In this document: positions 20,918-31,714 of the stretch, in pieces | Position numbering within the stretch: position 1 is the stretch's first letter | How the letters are laid out: each line of letters opens with the position of its first letter | Assembly: GCA_938044775.1 (NCBI GenBank) | Contig: CALIOE010000037.1 | Span: 1 to 64,000 of the forward strand | Length of the DNA stretch: 64,000 bases | Origin: an uncultured Rhizobiaceae group bacterium | GTDB taxonomy: Bacteria > Pseudomonadota > Alphaproteobacteria > Rhizobiales > Rhizobiaceae | Direction: 5' to 3' | Program-made: the position numbers and the translations under genes | The notes under the pieces: generated by a model | Seen by the model: the letters and a program-made list of their open reading frames with translations, nothing else | Told to the model about the DNA's origin: nothing | Databases searched by the model: none

Positions 20918-22771
20918 CTAGCGGCGACCGAAGAGCCGTTCAATATCTGCCAGTTTGAGTTCGATATAGGTCGGTCTGCCATGGTTGCATTGACCCGAAT
21001 TTGGCGTGGCCTCCATATCGCGCAGGAGGTGGTTCATTTCCGCGGGCAGGAGCCGGCGGCCAGATCGTACAGATCCATGGCAGGCCATGGTGGCGGCCAC
21101 ATGGTCAATTTTTTCACCAACAAGCGATGCTGATCCCCACTCGGATATTTCATCGACCAGATCACGCAGCAGAGCCTTGCTGTCCACCTCGCCCAACAGG
21201 GCGGGCGTCTCGCGGACAGCAACCGCTCCGGGACCGAAAGCTTCGATCGTGAGGCCAAACTGCTTCAGCGTGTCTGTGTGATCGAGCAGACGGTTGGCGT
21301 CTTCTTCCGGCATATCGACAATGTCGGGGATCAGCAGCATCTGTCCGGCAACGCCATCCGCCGCGATTTGGGCTTTCATGCGCTCGTAGACCAGTCGTTC
21401 ATGAGCGGCGTGCTGGTCAACAATGACAAGACCGTCATCGGTCTGTGCAACGATGTAGTTCTTGTGCAATTGGGCCCGCGCAGCGCCAAGCGGCAGTGCC
21501 TGGCCAACTTGTTCATCCTCAAGCGGCTCACGAATGTCGGCGGCTGGTGCGCTGGTGGCAGCGAAGGCGGCCTGCCCGTTCTCGGCAAAACCGGAGCCTG
21601 CTTCCTGTTCGACGGGGCGGTTAGGAGACGTTGTCCAGTCGTAGGCAGCGTTGCCAGTTGGGTGGTGCGTCCCGGTCGCATCAAATTTGAAGTTGGAACT
21701 CGAGGCCGTGGGCGGGCCGTCCGAACGGCCTGGCCTGAATGCGTCCAGCATGCTGCCGGCGCCCTCCGTAGAAGCCCGATGTCCCGCGCCCGAGATCGCC
21801 TGCCGCAAGGCTCCGACAATTAGCCCGCGCACAAGTCCGGCATCTCGAAACCGGACTTCGGCCTTTGCGGGATGTACGTTAACATCCACAAGTTTTGGAT
21901 TGATACCAATGAACAAGGCGACCACCGGGTGACGGTAGCGTGACAGAAAGTCAGCATAAGCGCCCCGTATGGCACCCGTCAGTTGTCTGTCTCGCACGGG
22001 GCGACCATTCACGTAGACAAACTGCTGTAGTTGATTGCCGCGATTGTATGTCGGCAGGGCAGCATAGCCCGCCAACGTCACACCTTCGCGCTCAGCTTCA
22101 ATCGCCAAAGCGTTGTCGCAGAACTCCTTACCGAGAACCTGCTCCAGTCGTCTCAGAAGGGCCGTGTCCCCTGATACGCTGGGATACTCACCTGCCTGCC
22201 GATCACTTCCGGACACCGAGAACCGGATTTCGGGGTGAGCGAGGATGGTGCGCTTGACCACATCGGTTACCGCATTTGCTTCAGCGCGGTCTGTTTTGAG
22301 AAACTTCAACCGTGCCGGCGTGGCGTAGAAAAGGTCTGCGACTTCCACAACCGTACCCTGATTTAACGCCGCGGGCTTCAGAGGACTCACTACTCCACCC
22401 TCCACGCGGATTTCCCAACCGCTGGCAGATCCGGCTGTGCGGCTGCGGATGCACAACCTTGAGATGGACCCGATTGAGGGAAGCGCTTCTCCGCGAAAAC
22501 CCAGCGATTGAATGTTCAGCAAATCATCTGTCAGCTTCGAAGTGCAGTGCCGTTCAACTGCGAGCTCCAGGTCAGCAGCATCCATGCCCTGGCCATTGTC
22601 GGTTATCCGGATGAGGTTTTTCCCACCGCCCGCTGTTACAATCTCGATACGCGTAGCGCCTGCGTCTACCGCGTTGTCCAGCAGTTCCCGCACAACACTG
22701 GCCGGCCGCTCGATGACCTCACCGGCGGCGATCTGATTGACCATGTTCTCGCTGAGGCGTCTAACCGGCAT
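20918..22771 (-). CDS. mutL: DNA mismatch repair protein MutL
   Basis: [34 protein letters not shown] motifs. Confidence 0.97.
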   Translation of the reverse strand: MPVRRLSENMVNQIAAGEVIERPASVVRELLDNAVDAGATRIEIVTAGGGKNLIRITDNGQGMDAADLELAVERHCTSKLTDDLLNIQSLGFRGEALPSIGSISRLCIRSRTAGSASGWEIRVEGGVVSPLKPAALNQGTVVEVADLFYATPARLKFLKTDRAEANAVTDVVKRTILAHPEIRFSVSGSDRQAGEYPSVSGDTALLRRLEQVLGKEFCDNALAIEAEREGVTLAGYAALPTYNRGNQLQQFVYVNGRPVRDRQLTGAIRGAYADFLSRYRHPVVALFIGINPKLVDVNVHPAKAEVRFRDAGLVRGLIVGALRQAISGAGHRASTEGAGSMLDAFRPGRSDGPPTASSSNFKFDATGTHHPTGNAAYDWTTSPNRPVEQEAGSGFAENGQAAFAATSAPAADIREPLEDEQVGQALPLGAARAQLHKNYIVAQTDDGLVIVDQHAAHERLVYERMKAQIAADGVAGQMLLIPDIVDMPEEDANRLLDHTDTLKQFGLTIEAFGPGAVAVRETPALLGEVDSKALLRDLVDEISEWGSASLVGEKIDHVAATMACHGSVRSGRRLLPAEMNHLLRDMEATPNSGQCNHGRPTYIELKLADIERLFGRR

Positions 22772-22860
22772 GGTTGGAGGATTACTGGAATCAGGGGTTG
22801 ATCGGATGCACACAATGCCCTGAAAATACGGCTCAATAAAGCAAAGCCGGGGCGTAAGTT

Positions 22861-23919
22861 GTGTATCAGAATAGTGCGAAGGTGGAGGATGTTTCGTTCA
22901 TCGGCCACGGCCTCTCCCGTCCCGAATGTGCCGTTGGCCACACCAGTGGCCTGGTATTCACACCCGATTGGACTGGAGACGGAGGGATCAGCGCGATCTT
23001 TCCAGACGGAGCAGTACGTCGACATTTGGCGACCAATTGGTCAACGGTGGCACGTGCAGCCGGGCTTGATGAACCGCTCAGGCCAAATGGTATTTGTCTT
23101 CTGCCCGGTGGTGGGTTCCTGCTGGCACACCTTGGCGCAGAGCGCGGCGGTGTTTTCCATCTTGAGCCCAATGGTACCGTCTCGCCATTTCTTCTTGAAG
23201 TCGATGGCCATCCGCTGCCGCCGAGCAACTTCGTCACCCGGGACGAAGCCGGTCGGACCTGGATAACTGTTTCCACCCGGAAGACACCGCGCGCCGCAGC
23301 CTACCGCTCGGATGTAGCGGATGGTTTCATCGTGTTGATCGACAACGATGGTGCCCGGATCGTGGCGGATAATCTTGGTTACACCAACGAGTGCATGATG
23401 CACCCCGACGGCAAAAGGCTGTTTGTGAACGAGACGTTTTCCCGGCGGCTGACTTCGTTCACAGTCGCAAGTGACGGTAGCTTGAGCGACCGCACATTGG
23501 TAGCGCAGTTCGAAGCCGGCACCTATCCTGACGGTCTTGCGTTCGATGAGCACGGAGATGCCTGGATCACTTCTATCGTCTCCAATCGAGTTTTAAAGGT
23601 CGGCAAGGGCGGACAGGTCAGCACGTTTCTCGAAGATGTAGACCCCGGCCACCTGGAATGGGTTGAGAAGGCCTGGTGTGATCACACCATGGGCCGGCCT
23701 CATCTGGACAAGGCTGCGGGCAGGCGCCTGCGCAATATCTCCAATCTTGCCTTTTGTGGTCCATCACTGAACCGGGCAGTGCTCGGCTGTCTGCTGGGAC
23801 AAGAATTGGCCGTCATAGATATGCCCGTACGCGGTTTTCCACCTGGCCACTGGACATGCGACATTGCGCCTTTATTAAAGGCGTTGAAAATCAAGCCTCT
23901 CGCCGGATCCTCTGTATGA
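22861..23919 (+). CDS. SMP-30/gluconolactonase/LRE family protein (GTG start)
   Basis: Beta-propeller repeats; [28 protein letters not shown]. Confidence 0.88.
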   Translation: MYQNSAKVEDVSFIGHGLSRPECAVGHTSGLVFTPDWTGDGGISAIFPDGAVRRHLATNWSTVARAAGLDEPLRPNGICLLPGGGFLLAHLGAERGGVFHLEPNGTVSPFLLEVDGHPLPPSNFVTRDEAGRTWITVSTRKTPRAAAYRSDVADGFIVLIDNDGARIVADNLGYTNECMMHPDGKRLFVNETFSRRLTSFTVASDGSLSDRTLVAQFEAGTYPDGLAFDEHGDAWITSIVSNRVLKVGKGGQVSTFLEDVDPGHLEWVEKAWCDHTMGRPHLDKAAGRRLRNISNLAFCGPSLNRAVLGCLLGQELAVIDMPVRGFPPGHWTCDIAPLLKALKIKPLAGSSV

Positions 23920-25031
23920 AAAACAAACCAATGTCGATCGCCATTTTGCCGGGAGACGGCATTGGCGAGGAAATCACCAAGCCCTGTGTAAAGCTTCTTC
24001 AACAGGCTCTGGCAAAGGTTGGAGAAGCACCGTTGATTGAGCGTTGGCTGGAAGCCGGGGCCGGCGCCTATACAAAGCTTGGCGAAGCCCTGCCGCAAAC
24101 GACGATCGATGGCTGTCGTTCTGCTGATGCAATACTTCTCGCGGCCATGGGTGACCCTTCTGTTCGCTATCCCGATGGCACGGAGATCATTCCCCAGATC
24201 GACCTGCGGTTCGAGCTGGAACTCTATGCAGGCGTGCGACCAGTTCGCTCTGTCAAAGGCGTCAAGGGACCGCTCGCCGACCCGCGCGGCGACAAACTCG
24301 ATTTTGTACTGGTGCGAGAATCCACAGAAGGATTGTTTGCCTCTGTAGGCAAGGGCACCCGCGACGAGCTTCAGGCAACTGACACGCAGGTCATTACCCG
24401 CAAAGGGACGGCACGGGTCAGTGATTTTGCCTTTCGCTTAGCACAACAGCGCAAGGAAAAAGGCCACCCCGGCGAGCTGACCTGCGTGGACAAGGCTAAT
24501 GTTTTCAAGTCGATGGCGTTCTTCCGAGATGTTTTTGATGAAGCGGCAGCAGCCTATCCCGACATAACCCGTCGTTACGGATACGTGGATGCAGTTGCCC
24601 TTGAGATGGTGCGTCGTCCGTGGATCTATGATGTCATGGTCACAGAAAACATGTTTGGCGACATTCTTTCCGACCTTGCTGCAGGATTGATCGGAGGTCT
24701 TGGAATGGCTCCCTCCGCTGACATTGGCGATGATCATGCAGTATTCCAGCCTTGCCATGGTTCTGCTCCGGATATTGCGGGCTCAGGCAAAGCAAATCCG
24801 ACCGCCATGTTTCTTTCCGGTGCGATGATGTTTGAATGGTTGGCCGGAGAGAAAAATAACCCAGCTGCCGGTAAGGCGGGACGCATGATTGTCGCAGCCG
24901 TCGACGACGCTTATGCCGACGGATCACTGGTTTCGACCGAACGCGGCGGCAATGCGGGTGTTGTAGAAATATCTGACGCCGTCGGCGCCGCGCTGGATGC
25001 GCTCGAACCGGCTGACAGGCGGATTTCCTGA
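23916..25031 (+). CDS. Isocitrate/isopropylmalate dehydrogenase family protein
   Basis: [36 protein letters not shown] motifs; 4-bp overlap with upstream gene. Confidence 0.92.
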   Translation: MKNKPMSIAILPGDGIGEEITKPCVKLLQQALAKVGEAPLIERWLEAGAGAYTKLGEALPQTTIDGCRSADAILLAAMGDPSVRYPDGTEIIPQIDLRFELELYAGVRPVRSVKGVKGPLADPRGDKLDFVLVRESTEGLFASVGKGTRDELQATDTQVITRKGTARVSDFAFRLAQQRKEKGHPGELTCVDKANVFKSMAFFRDVFDEAAAAYPDITRRYGYVDAVALEMVRRPWIYDVMVTENMFGDILSDLAAGLIGGLGMAPSADIGDDHAVFQPCHGSAPDIAGSGKANPTAMFLSGAMMFEWLAGEKNNPAAGKAGRMIVAAVDDAYADGSLVSTERGGNAGVVEISDAVGAALDALEPADRRIS

Positions 25032-25034
25032 CCG

Positions 25035-26075
25035 GTGAGTGACAAGCTCAGAGTCGCGGTCGCGGGAACGGGCTACTTCAGTCAGTTTCATTTTGATGCC
25101 TGGGCACGTTGCCCAGAGGTCGAGGTGGTTGGCGTCGCGGACCTTGATATCGTTTCCGCGCGCTCCCGGGCGAGCTCGGCCGGGGCCAAAGCCTATTCCG
25201 ACGTGGAAACAATGCTTGAAGTCACAAAACCTGATCTTCTGGATATCATCACGCCCTCGCACACCCATCCCAAGATGATTGAGCTCGGCGCGGCCGCAGG
25301 CGTCAATATGGTTTGTCAAAAACCATTCTGCGGCGATCTGAAGACGGCTCGACATTGTGTCTCGATCGCTGAAGAAGCCGGTGTGGACCTTATTGTGCAT
25401 GAGAACTTTCGCTTCCAGCCTTGGTATCGAGAAGCCAGGAAGTTTCTGGATAACGGCGGATTGGGGGAACTCTACCAGATCACCATGCGCCTGCGCCCGG
25501 GTGACGGGCAGGGAGCGCAGGCCTATCTCGCCCGTCAACCTTACTTCCAGAAAATGGAGCGCTTCCTGGTTCATGAGACAGCTGTGCATCTGGTGGATGT
25601 GGCGCGTTACCTAATCGGACCGGTGGAGAGCGTCTGGGCCGACCTGCGACGCCACAACCCCGTTATTGCCGGCGAGGATGCGGGCATCGTCGTATTGTCC
25701 TTTGGGGGCAATGTACGAGGCATTATTGACGGCAACCGGAACTCGGACCACGTGGCCGAGAACCGCCGGCGCACCATGGGTGAAATGGTGATAGAGGGCG
25801 AGAATGGCGTTCTGGAACTTGACGGCGACGGGGCACTGACTTTTCGAGCTCAGGGAGAAAACACAAAGCAGCCAGTCGCTTTTGATTGGAGTGACCAGGG
25901 GTTTGGTGGCGACTGTGTATTCAATTTCACGCGTCACGTGGTTGCCCACTATTGTGACGGTGCGGTGCTGGAGAACCGCGCTGCCGATTATCTGGTGAAT
26001 CTGAAAATTGAAGAGGCGGTCTACCAGTCAGCTCAAGATGGAGTAAAGCGGGAGTTGGGCGCTGATGGCAATTGA
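25035..26075 (+). CDS. Gfo/Idh/MocA family oxidoreductase (GTG start)
   Basis: N-terminal VAVAGTGYFSQFH Rossmann motif, DIITPSHTHP, CQKPF. Confidence 0.93.
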   Translation: MSDKLRVAVAGTGYFSQFHFDAWARCPEVEVVGVADLDIVSARSRASSAGAKAYSDVETMLEVTKPDLLDIITPSHTHPKMIELGAAAGVNMVCQKPFCGDLKTARHCVSIAEEAGVDLIVHENFRFQPWYREARKFLDNGGLGELYQITMRLRPGDGQGAQAYLARQPYFQKMERFLVHETAVHLVDVARYLIGPVESVWADLRRHNPVIAGEDAGIVVLSFGGNVRGIIDGNRNSDHVAENRRRTMGEMVIEGENGVLELDGDGALTFRAQGENTKQPVAFDWSDQGFGGDCVFNFTRHVVAHYCDGAVLENRAADYLVNLKIEEAVYQSAQDGVKRELGADGN

Positions 26076-26147
26076 TCGACTGGCGAGAGCAAGTGGCAAG
26101 TCCTTTCTGCAACCGTCGCCGTGCGGCGGGTGTCCAAATAGGCTCGC

Positions 26148-27014
26148 TTATTGCATCTGACGCTCACGCCACATCATGTAGATGCCGGATACCACGATCA
26201 GCAATGCGCCGCACAGGGTAGCGACTTCCGGACGTTCGTCGAAGATAACCACGCCGAAAATCAGCAAGAAAATCAGCCTGGTATAGCGAAAGGGTGAGAC
26301 AATTGAGACTTCGGCCATTCGGATTGAGGCGATTAGCAGCATATATCCCATCGAACCGAGCCCAACCATGCATACAACAAGCACCCAGTTTGCATTTTCT
26401 GGAAGAAAACCATCACCGCTGAAAACGACCCAGCCGATTGCGAAGGGAAGGGCGGCAGCCATTGTGAATGTAGCCAGGCTGGTGGATGCCATATCGGGAG
26501 GCGTCATTCGGGTCACCAGATCGCGGACAGACAGACCCACCATCGACATGACGGCCCAGAGCACTGATGCATCAAATTGATTCCCGGCTGGGCGAATGAT
26601 CAGCAGAACTCCCAGGAATCCGATCAGGATGGCTGTCCAGCGTCGCCAGCTGACTTTCTCCCCCAGAAACAGAACCGCGCCCATGGCAACCAGCAGAGGG
26701 CTCGCCTGAAGAATGGCGCCAACCGTCGAAAGTGGAACCAATGCCAGCGCCAGAACCATTCCGACCATGCCGACGACTTCGGCCAGATAGCGCATCAGAA
26801 GAACCGGAGCAAAGACCCGGGAATCGATAAGGCTATGCCCTTGCACTTTCGCGATGAGAGCAAAGGCGATCAGGCCGCCGGCCATCAATAGAAACATGAC
26901 CTGCGCGGGTGAAATGATCCCGGCTGCGGTTTTTATCAGGCTGTCGGCAATGGCAAAGGCTCCCATTGCGAGGACCATGAGGGTTATCCCTTGCGCATTG
27001 TTTTGTTTGATCAC
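26148..27014 (-). CDS. DMT (EamA) family transporter
   Basis: Ten-TM EamA-like protein; LVAMGAVLFLGEKVSWRRWTAILIGFLGVLLI. Confidence 0.93.
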   Translation of the reverse strand: MIKQNNAQGITLMVLAMGAFAIADSLIKTAAGIISPAQVMFLLMAGGLIAFALIAKVQGHSLIDSRVFAPVLLMRYLAEVVGMVGMVLALALVPLSTVGAILQASPLLVAMGAVLFLGEKVSWRRWTAILIGFLGVLLIIRPAGNQFDASVLWAVMSMVGLSVRDLVTRMTPPDMASTSLATFTMAAALPFAIGWVVFSGDGFLPENANWVLVVCMVGLGSMGYMLLIASIRMAEVSIVSPFRYTRLIFLLIFGVVIFDERPEVATLCGALLIVVSGIYMMWRERQMQ

Positions 27015-27036
27015 GCGGGTGCTGTGCTCCGGAACG

Positions 27037-27055
27037 GTTAAGCGAGAGGCTTAAC
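27037..27055. promoter_or_regulatory. Perfect inverted repeat GTTAAGC-N5-GCTTAAC upstream of the DMT transporter
   Basis: Arms 27037-27043 and 27049-27055. Confidence 0.4.
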
Positions 27056-27300
27056 TTGAAGAATGGAGCAGTGATAGAGGCGCGTTCAATTCAGCTGATC
27101 CCCCGAACCTTGCCATTCTGTGAGATACAGTTCCAGGCGAGCCTGTCCGAACCAAAAGCAACTGCAGCTCACCAGAGTCTGAACTCATACCCACAACCAA
27201 TCATACACTCTGTTGGGGCGGCAGTTGTATGCAGCATCGTTGTGTTGCTAACCTGCGCGCTCTTACGGGTAATTCTGGGACGCCTTGCGTAAATCACTGA

Positions 27301-27852
27301 ATGTCGGATGAAAATCAAACGCTTGAGAGCCTGATGGCCCTGACTGCAGGCGGTGATCGCTCAGCCTTTCAAACGCTGTACGAACGCTGTTCTGCGAAAC
27401 TATTTGGCATAATTCTGCGTATTCTCAAGAACAGACAAAAGTCAGAGGATGTTCTCCAGGATGTATTCCTCAAGATCTGGCAGAAGGCCGGGAGCTACGA
27501 TCCAGGACAGGGGCGACCCATTACCTGGATGGCGACGATCGCCCGCAATCGTGCAATCGACATCATTCGCGCGACCCGCCCCGAAACTACCGTGGACGAG
27601 CCGGGTGATGAGGAAGAGATGTTCAGATTGGGCGCCCAGGATGCTGAGTCTGTGGACGTGACCGAGCTGGAATCCCTGCGGTTCTGCCTCGGCGAAATGA
27701 AGGAAGACGATAGAAACTACGTGCTCCTTGCCTATTACGAGGGGTACTCGCGTGAGGAACTGGCCGAGAGGTTTGATGCACCAGTTGGAACCATCAAAAC
27801 GCGACTGCGTCGCGGGTTGATTGCATTGCGAACCTGTCTTGAAGCGGCGTAA
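27301..27852 (+). CDS. ECF-type sigma-70 family RNA polymerase sigma factor
   Basis: Region 2 (SEDVLQDVFLKIWQKAGSYDPGQGRPITWMATIARNRAID) and region 4 (GYSREELAERFDAPVGTIKTRLRRGL). Confidence 0.95.
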   Translation: MSDENQTLESLMALTAGGDRSAFQTLYERCSAKLFGIILRILKNRQKSEDVLQDVFLKIWQKAGSYDPGQGRPITWMATIARNRAIDIIRATRPETTVDEPGDEEEMFRLGAQDAESVDVTELESLRFCLGEMKEDDRNYVLLAYYEGYSREELAERFDAPVGTIKTRLRRGLIALRTCLEAA

Positions 27853-27866
27853 ACGGATGATGAAGA

Positions 27867-28649
27867 ATGAGCAGTGAAGAAAAACAGCTCGACGCCGCCG
27901 AATTTGTGATCGGCACGTTACCGTCGGGTGAAAAGGCAGCCTTTGAGGCGGATCTTGCAGTTGATGCAGATTTGCAGGCCGACGTCACGTATTGGGAAAG
28001 AACGCTTGGCACGCTGGGTTCAATCGTGTCTCCAGTCACGCCTTCCCCAGATGTTTGGGATCGCATAAAAAGCAGTCTCCCTGAACAGGGTGCAAATGTC
28101 GTATCCATCGAAACGGTTTTGCCGAGCGACGGGAACACCCGCAGCGCGACACCAGCAAATGACAACCAGCTGGCAGCCTTGAAGCGCAGCCGCGGACGCT
28201 GGCGCCTCGGTGCCATTGCAGCAACTGTGGCGGCCATCGGTTTTGGTGGGCTGATTGCAAATGAACGGGTTGGTTTCCTTCCCAGCGACGTGTTACCGGG
28301 CCAGCTTGCAGGCAAAGAATATATCGCCGTTGTTCAGGCCGATGCCGAGAATCCAGCCTTAATCGTCAAAGTAAACGGATTGACCGGCGGCGTGACAGTG
28401 CGTCAGGTAGGGGTCAAGAGGCCGGACGATAAAAGCCTGGAACTCTGGTACATACCCGTGGGAACAAACAACGTCGTTTCTGTTGGGCTGGTGGGCGAAG
28501 GCGAGATTGACCTCAAGGACCTGCCCACCAACAAAGGCGATACACTGGCCATCTCTCTGGAACCGAAGGGCGGTTCCCCAACCGGCGTTGCCACCGGACC
28601 GGTGATCTATTCAGGAAAACTCATCGAAGATGTGGACGCGGCGGAGTAG
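27867..28649 (+). CDS. Anti-sigma factor, RskA-like
   Basis: N-terminal cytoplasmic domain, one TM, C-terminal RskA-like domain (SLELWYIP); follows sigma gene. Confidence 0.9.
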   Translation: MSSEEKQLDAAEFVIGTLPSGEKAAFEADLAVDADLQADVTYWERTLGTLGSIVSPVTPSPDVWDRIKSSLPEQGANVVSIETVLPSDGNTRSATPANDNQLAALKRSRGRWRLGAIAATVAAIGFGGLIANERVGFLPSDVLPGQLAGKEYIAVVQADAENPALIVKVNGLTGGVTVRQVGVKRPDDKSLELWYIPVGTNNVVSVGLVGEGEIDLKDLPTNKGDTLAISLEPKGGSPTGVATGPVIYSGKLIEDVDAAE

Positions 28650-28656
28650 GGGCGGA

Positions 28657-29211
28657 TTACCCTGATTTTACGGGGCCGTCAGGTTTGAAAGTGAGCGCGA
28701 GCCCGTTGATGCAATGGCGGTTTCCAGTGGGAGCGGGACCATCTTCGAAAATATGACCCTGGTGTCCTTCACAGCGTATGCAATGCACTTCCGTACGCGG
28801 TAGAAACAACCCAAAGTCGGTTTTCGTGCCCAAGGCCCCTTTGATGCCCTCATAGAAACTCGGCCAACCGGTTCGGCTGTCGAACTTGGTTTCCGACCGA
28901 TAGAGTGGCAGATCGCATCCACCGCAGTGAAACGTTCCAACTCGTTTTTCCTGGTCCAATGGGCTCGAAAATGGCGGTTCCGTCGCTTCCTTGCGCAATA
29001 CGAGGTATGAATTTTCGGAAAGAATCTGACGCCATTCCTCATCAGTCTTTACGATTTTCACGATTTTTTCCGGCATAAGCTTGGCACCGAAATCGGTCGC
29101 TGTGGCCAGCGGGTCATTCGCGGCTTCAGCGACCCGCATGCCGTGCATACTCGCTCCGGTAAGGCCAACCATAACGGCGGCGCCACCCAATAAGAAATTG
29201 CGACGCTGCAT
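28657..29211 (-). CDS. msrB: Peptide-methionine (R)-S-oxide reductase with Tat-type signal
   Basis: MQRRNFLLGG Tat signal; CGGCDLPLY, GWPSF, CIRCEGH, RHCINGLAL. Confidence 0.96.
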   Translation of the reverse strand: MQRRNFLLGGAAVMVGLTGASMHGMRVAEAANDPLATATDFGAKLMPEKIVKIVKTDEEWRQILSENSYLVLRKEATEPPFSSPLDQEKRVGTFHCGGCDLPLYRSETKFDSRTGWPSFYEGIKGALGTKTDFGLFLPRTEVHCIRCEGHQGHIFEDGPAPTGNRHCINGLALTFKPDGPVKSG

Positions 29212-29301
29212 GAGCTTCTCCCTGCTTCAGCCATATCCTTGACCCTATATAATTGGGCCAGCTCGGATAGAAAATCATTCTTTCTCACATGATAGTGAGG
29301 T

Positions 29302-29709
29302 CTAACCGCTGGTTATGGCGCGCGTGATCCAGGCCCCGACAAAGGCGCTGGTGCCGGTCAGGATTGTTCCCCAGGTCAGATCAACCAGGGCTACGGTGAT
29401 CGTATACCCCTTCAGCGTTGCCAAATTCGTAAAATCGTATGTCGCATAGCAGAAGAAACCAAAAAGAGCGCCGTAGAGTGCGGCGTGCCACAGATTGCCG
29501 CTGTCGAGAGCCGGCTTTACCGCGAATATGATCACACCGATCAGATAGACCAGATAGAACACAACGGCCACACCAGCCCGAAACTCGTCGAGGAGAATCG
29601 GGCCAATCTGGTCACGGTAAAACGTCGTTGCAACACGTGTAAGCCAGACGAAATCAATGGCAAAAAACACAATCATTGTGGCAAGGTAGGCGACGATCAA
29701 ACGGGTCAT
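29302..29709 (-). CDS. DUF2177 family membrane protein
   Basis: DFVWLTRVATTFYRDQIGPIL, FFCYATYDFTNLATLKGY. Confidence 0.9.
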   Translation of the reverse strand: MTRLIVAYLATMIVFFAIDFVWLTRVATTFYRDQIGPILLDEFRAGVAVVFYLVYLIGVIIFAVKPALDSGNLWHAALYGALFGFFCYATYDFTNLATLKGYTITVALVDLTWGTILTGTSAFVGAWITRAITSG

Positions 29710-29792
29710 GAACGGATCCGGTCAGTTTACGTTGAGATTACACTATCAGTAACGGCGCAGACGTCGACCGGGTTCCCCAGAGGAAGCTGAAA

Positions 29793-30425
29793 TTGGACTT
29801 TGAGATCAAAAAAGTTGGCCGGCACGAGGTGCTTTACGTGATGGCCACCGAGGCTGAATATCGCGCGGCCCTTCGGACCCGGTTCAAGCCTCTCATCTGT
29901 CAGGTCGGTCCGGTGGAGGCGGCTATGCACACGGCGATGGCGCTGTCGGGGAGGAAGGTCGACCTTGTGGTTTCACTCGGTAGCGCTGGATCACAGACAT
30001 TGGAGCAGGCGAGGGTCTATCAGGTGTCGAGCGTTTCTTACCGCGACATGGACGCATCAGCATTCGGTTTTGAGAAAGGTGTTACGCCATTTCTCGATCT
30101 GCCGGCAACCGTGACGCTCGATCACACGATCCCCGCGCTCCCTGCAGCCAGCCTCAGTACCGGCGCCAATGTGGTTTCCGGGGAGGCCTACGCCGATATA
30201 GGGGCGGACATGGTCGATATGGAGACGTGGGCGGTTATGCGAGCAGCCCACAAGGCCAGCGTCCCATTGATTGGATTACGCGGTATTTCCGATGGCGCCG
30301 AGCCGGTCAGCGAATATTCGGACTGGACGCGCTATCTGGAAGTTATCGACCAGCGTCTGAGTGAGGCCGTGGACGCGCTGGAGGCTGCGCTCGTTTCCGA
30401 CATGCTGCAACCGGGACGACACTGA
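29793..30425 (+). CDS. 5'-methylthioadenosine/S-adenosylhomocysteine nucleosidase-like (TTG start)
   Basis: VVSLGSAGS, DMVDMETWAVMRAA, LRGISDGAE motifs. Confidence 0.87.
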   Translation: MDFEIKKVGRHEVLYVMATEAEYRAALRTRFKPLICQVGPVEAAMHTAMALSGRKVDLVVSLGSAGSQTLEQARVYQVSSVSYRDMDASAFGFEKGVTPFLDLPATVTLDHTIPALPAASLSTGANVVSGEAYADIGADMVDMETWAVMRAAHKASVPLIGLRGISDGAEPVSEYSDWTRYLEVIDQRLSEAVDALEAALVSDMLQPGRH

Positions 30426-30554
30426 CTTGCAGAAGCGAGGCTTCGAACGGTGACGACGGTGCTGTTGTTTGCTCCGGCAATGTCCGCAGGTTTGCTGCTT
30501 TTTCGATCCGGAAGACCCATCGCCTGACTATTCTGGGTCTGTGGCCTGCTATCA

Positions 30555-30827
30555 ATGCTTGCAATCACAATGTCGGCAACAGGTCAGCCCTGCAATGGAC
30601 TTAGCGTTGCCATCGACACGCTGATAATTTCGTTTCAGTGCGCTGTCGTTTTTGGGTCCTTGTTGGCCAACTTTCTGATCTATGCCGCGAAAACGAAACA
30701 ATATGGAAGAAACGCGTTCGGTCTGCTGGCGATTGCCGCACTGAGCTGCGTGGCATCATATTTTCTGGTTCTGGCCCATCAGCAGTCCTGCGGTCTTGCG
30801 CGTGGTCACTGGCTGCAGCTCTTCTAG
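30555..30827 (+). CDS. Hypothetical small membrane protein
   Basis: 90 aa ORF with two predicted hydrophobic segments in otherwise empty space; no family recognised. Confidence 0.35.
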   Translation: MLAITMSATGQPCNGLSVAIDTLIISFQCAVVFGSLLANFLIYAAKTKQYGRNAFGLLAIAALSCVASYFLVLAHQQSCGLARGHWLQLF

Positions 30828-30855
30828 CTGACGGGCCGAAAGCAGCCGGGTCTGC

Positions 30856-31590
30856 TCATTCAACCGAAAATTCCTTCAGCTTCGCCTGTGCCCGTCTGGT
30901 CACCAGATATGTTACTGCCAGCGTGGCGATGATTCCAATGCCGCCCACCACATATTTGGCGATGCTCATGTCATCACCGCCGGCCTGGCCGCCGAGGCTT
31001 CCGATCCAGATGTAGAGCAGCGTGCCGGGCATGATGCCGAAGAAGGTCGCAATCTGACTGGGCCAGAAACCAACCGGCGTGAGACCCAGAAACCAGTTTT
31101 GAAGTGAAAAAGGCAGGGCCGGAGAAAGGCGCAAGAGACCCACAACCTGCCATCCGCCTTCACCAATAGCCTTATTCACCGCATTGAAGCGGGGATATTG
31201 CGCGATTTTTTCCTGCACCCGGTCGTGGAACACATAACGTGCAGCCAGAAATGAGATTGCCGATCCCAGCGTTGCACCAATGATTACCAACGGGAAACCC
31301 CAAAGGCCGTATGCCACACCGGCAGCCAGCGTGAGAAAGGACCCAGGCACTAAAACGAAGGCGGTGACGGCGTATACAACGATGAAAATCAACCAACCCA
31401 CAGCGCCAAAACCGCGTACCCATTCCTGGAACGTTGTTACCCACTCCTGAATAGGCAGAAATCGATAGGCCGCTATCAGCACGATGCCGACAGCAGCGAG
31501 CGCCAGCCATTTCTTGAAGCTCGCTCCTTTACGAGCATTTTCAGAGGGCGACCGAGTCTCGCTCATGGGGGCAGTTCCAACATTGCTCAC
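30856..31590 (-). CDS. TVP38/TMEM64 (SNARE-associated/DedA-like) family membrane protein
   Basis: FVLVPGSFLTLAAGVAYGLWGFPLVIIGATLGSAISFLAAR, LRLSPALPFSLQNW. Confidence 0.92.
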   Translation of the reverse strand: MSNVGTAPMSETRSPSENARKGASFKKWLALAAVGIVLIAAYRFLPIQEWVTTFQEWVRGFGAVGWLIFIVVYAVTAFVLVPGSFLTLAAGVAYGLWGFPLVIIGATLGSAISFLAARYVFHDRVQEKIAQYPRFNAVNKAIGEGGWQVVGLLRLSPALPFSLQNWFLGLTPVGFWPSQIATFFGIMPGTLLYIWIGSLGGQAGGDDMSIAKYVVGGIGIIATLAVTYLVTRRAQAKLKEFSVE

Positions 31591-31714
31591 GGCTATCGCC
31601 TTTGTGTCTTGTAAAACAATACGACCCTTAGTGGTGCGAAAAAGGTGAAAGAGCGACCCCTTCTGACGACCATGTGATCTATTGTCAGATTGAGGGGAAA
31701 GGACGTGAACGCAC

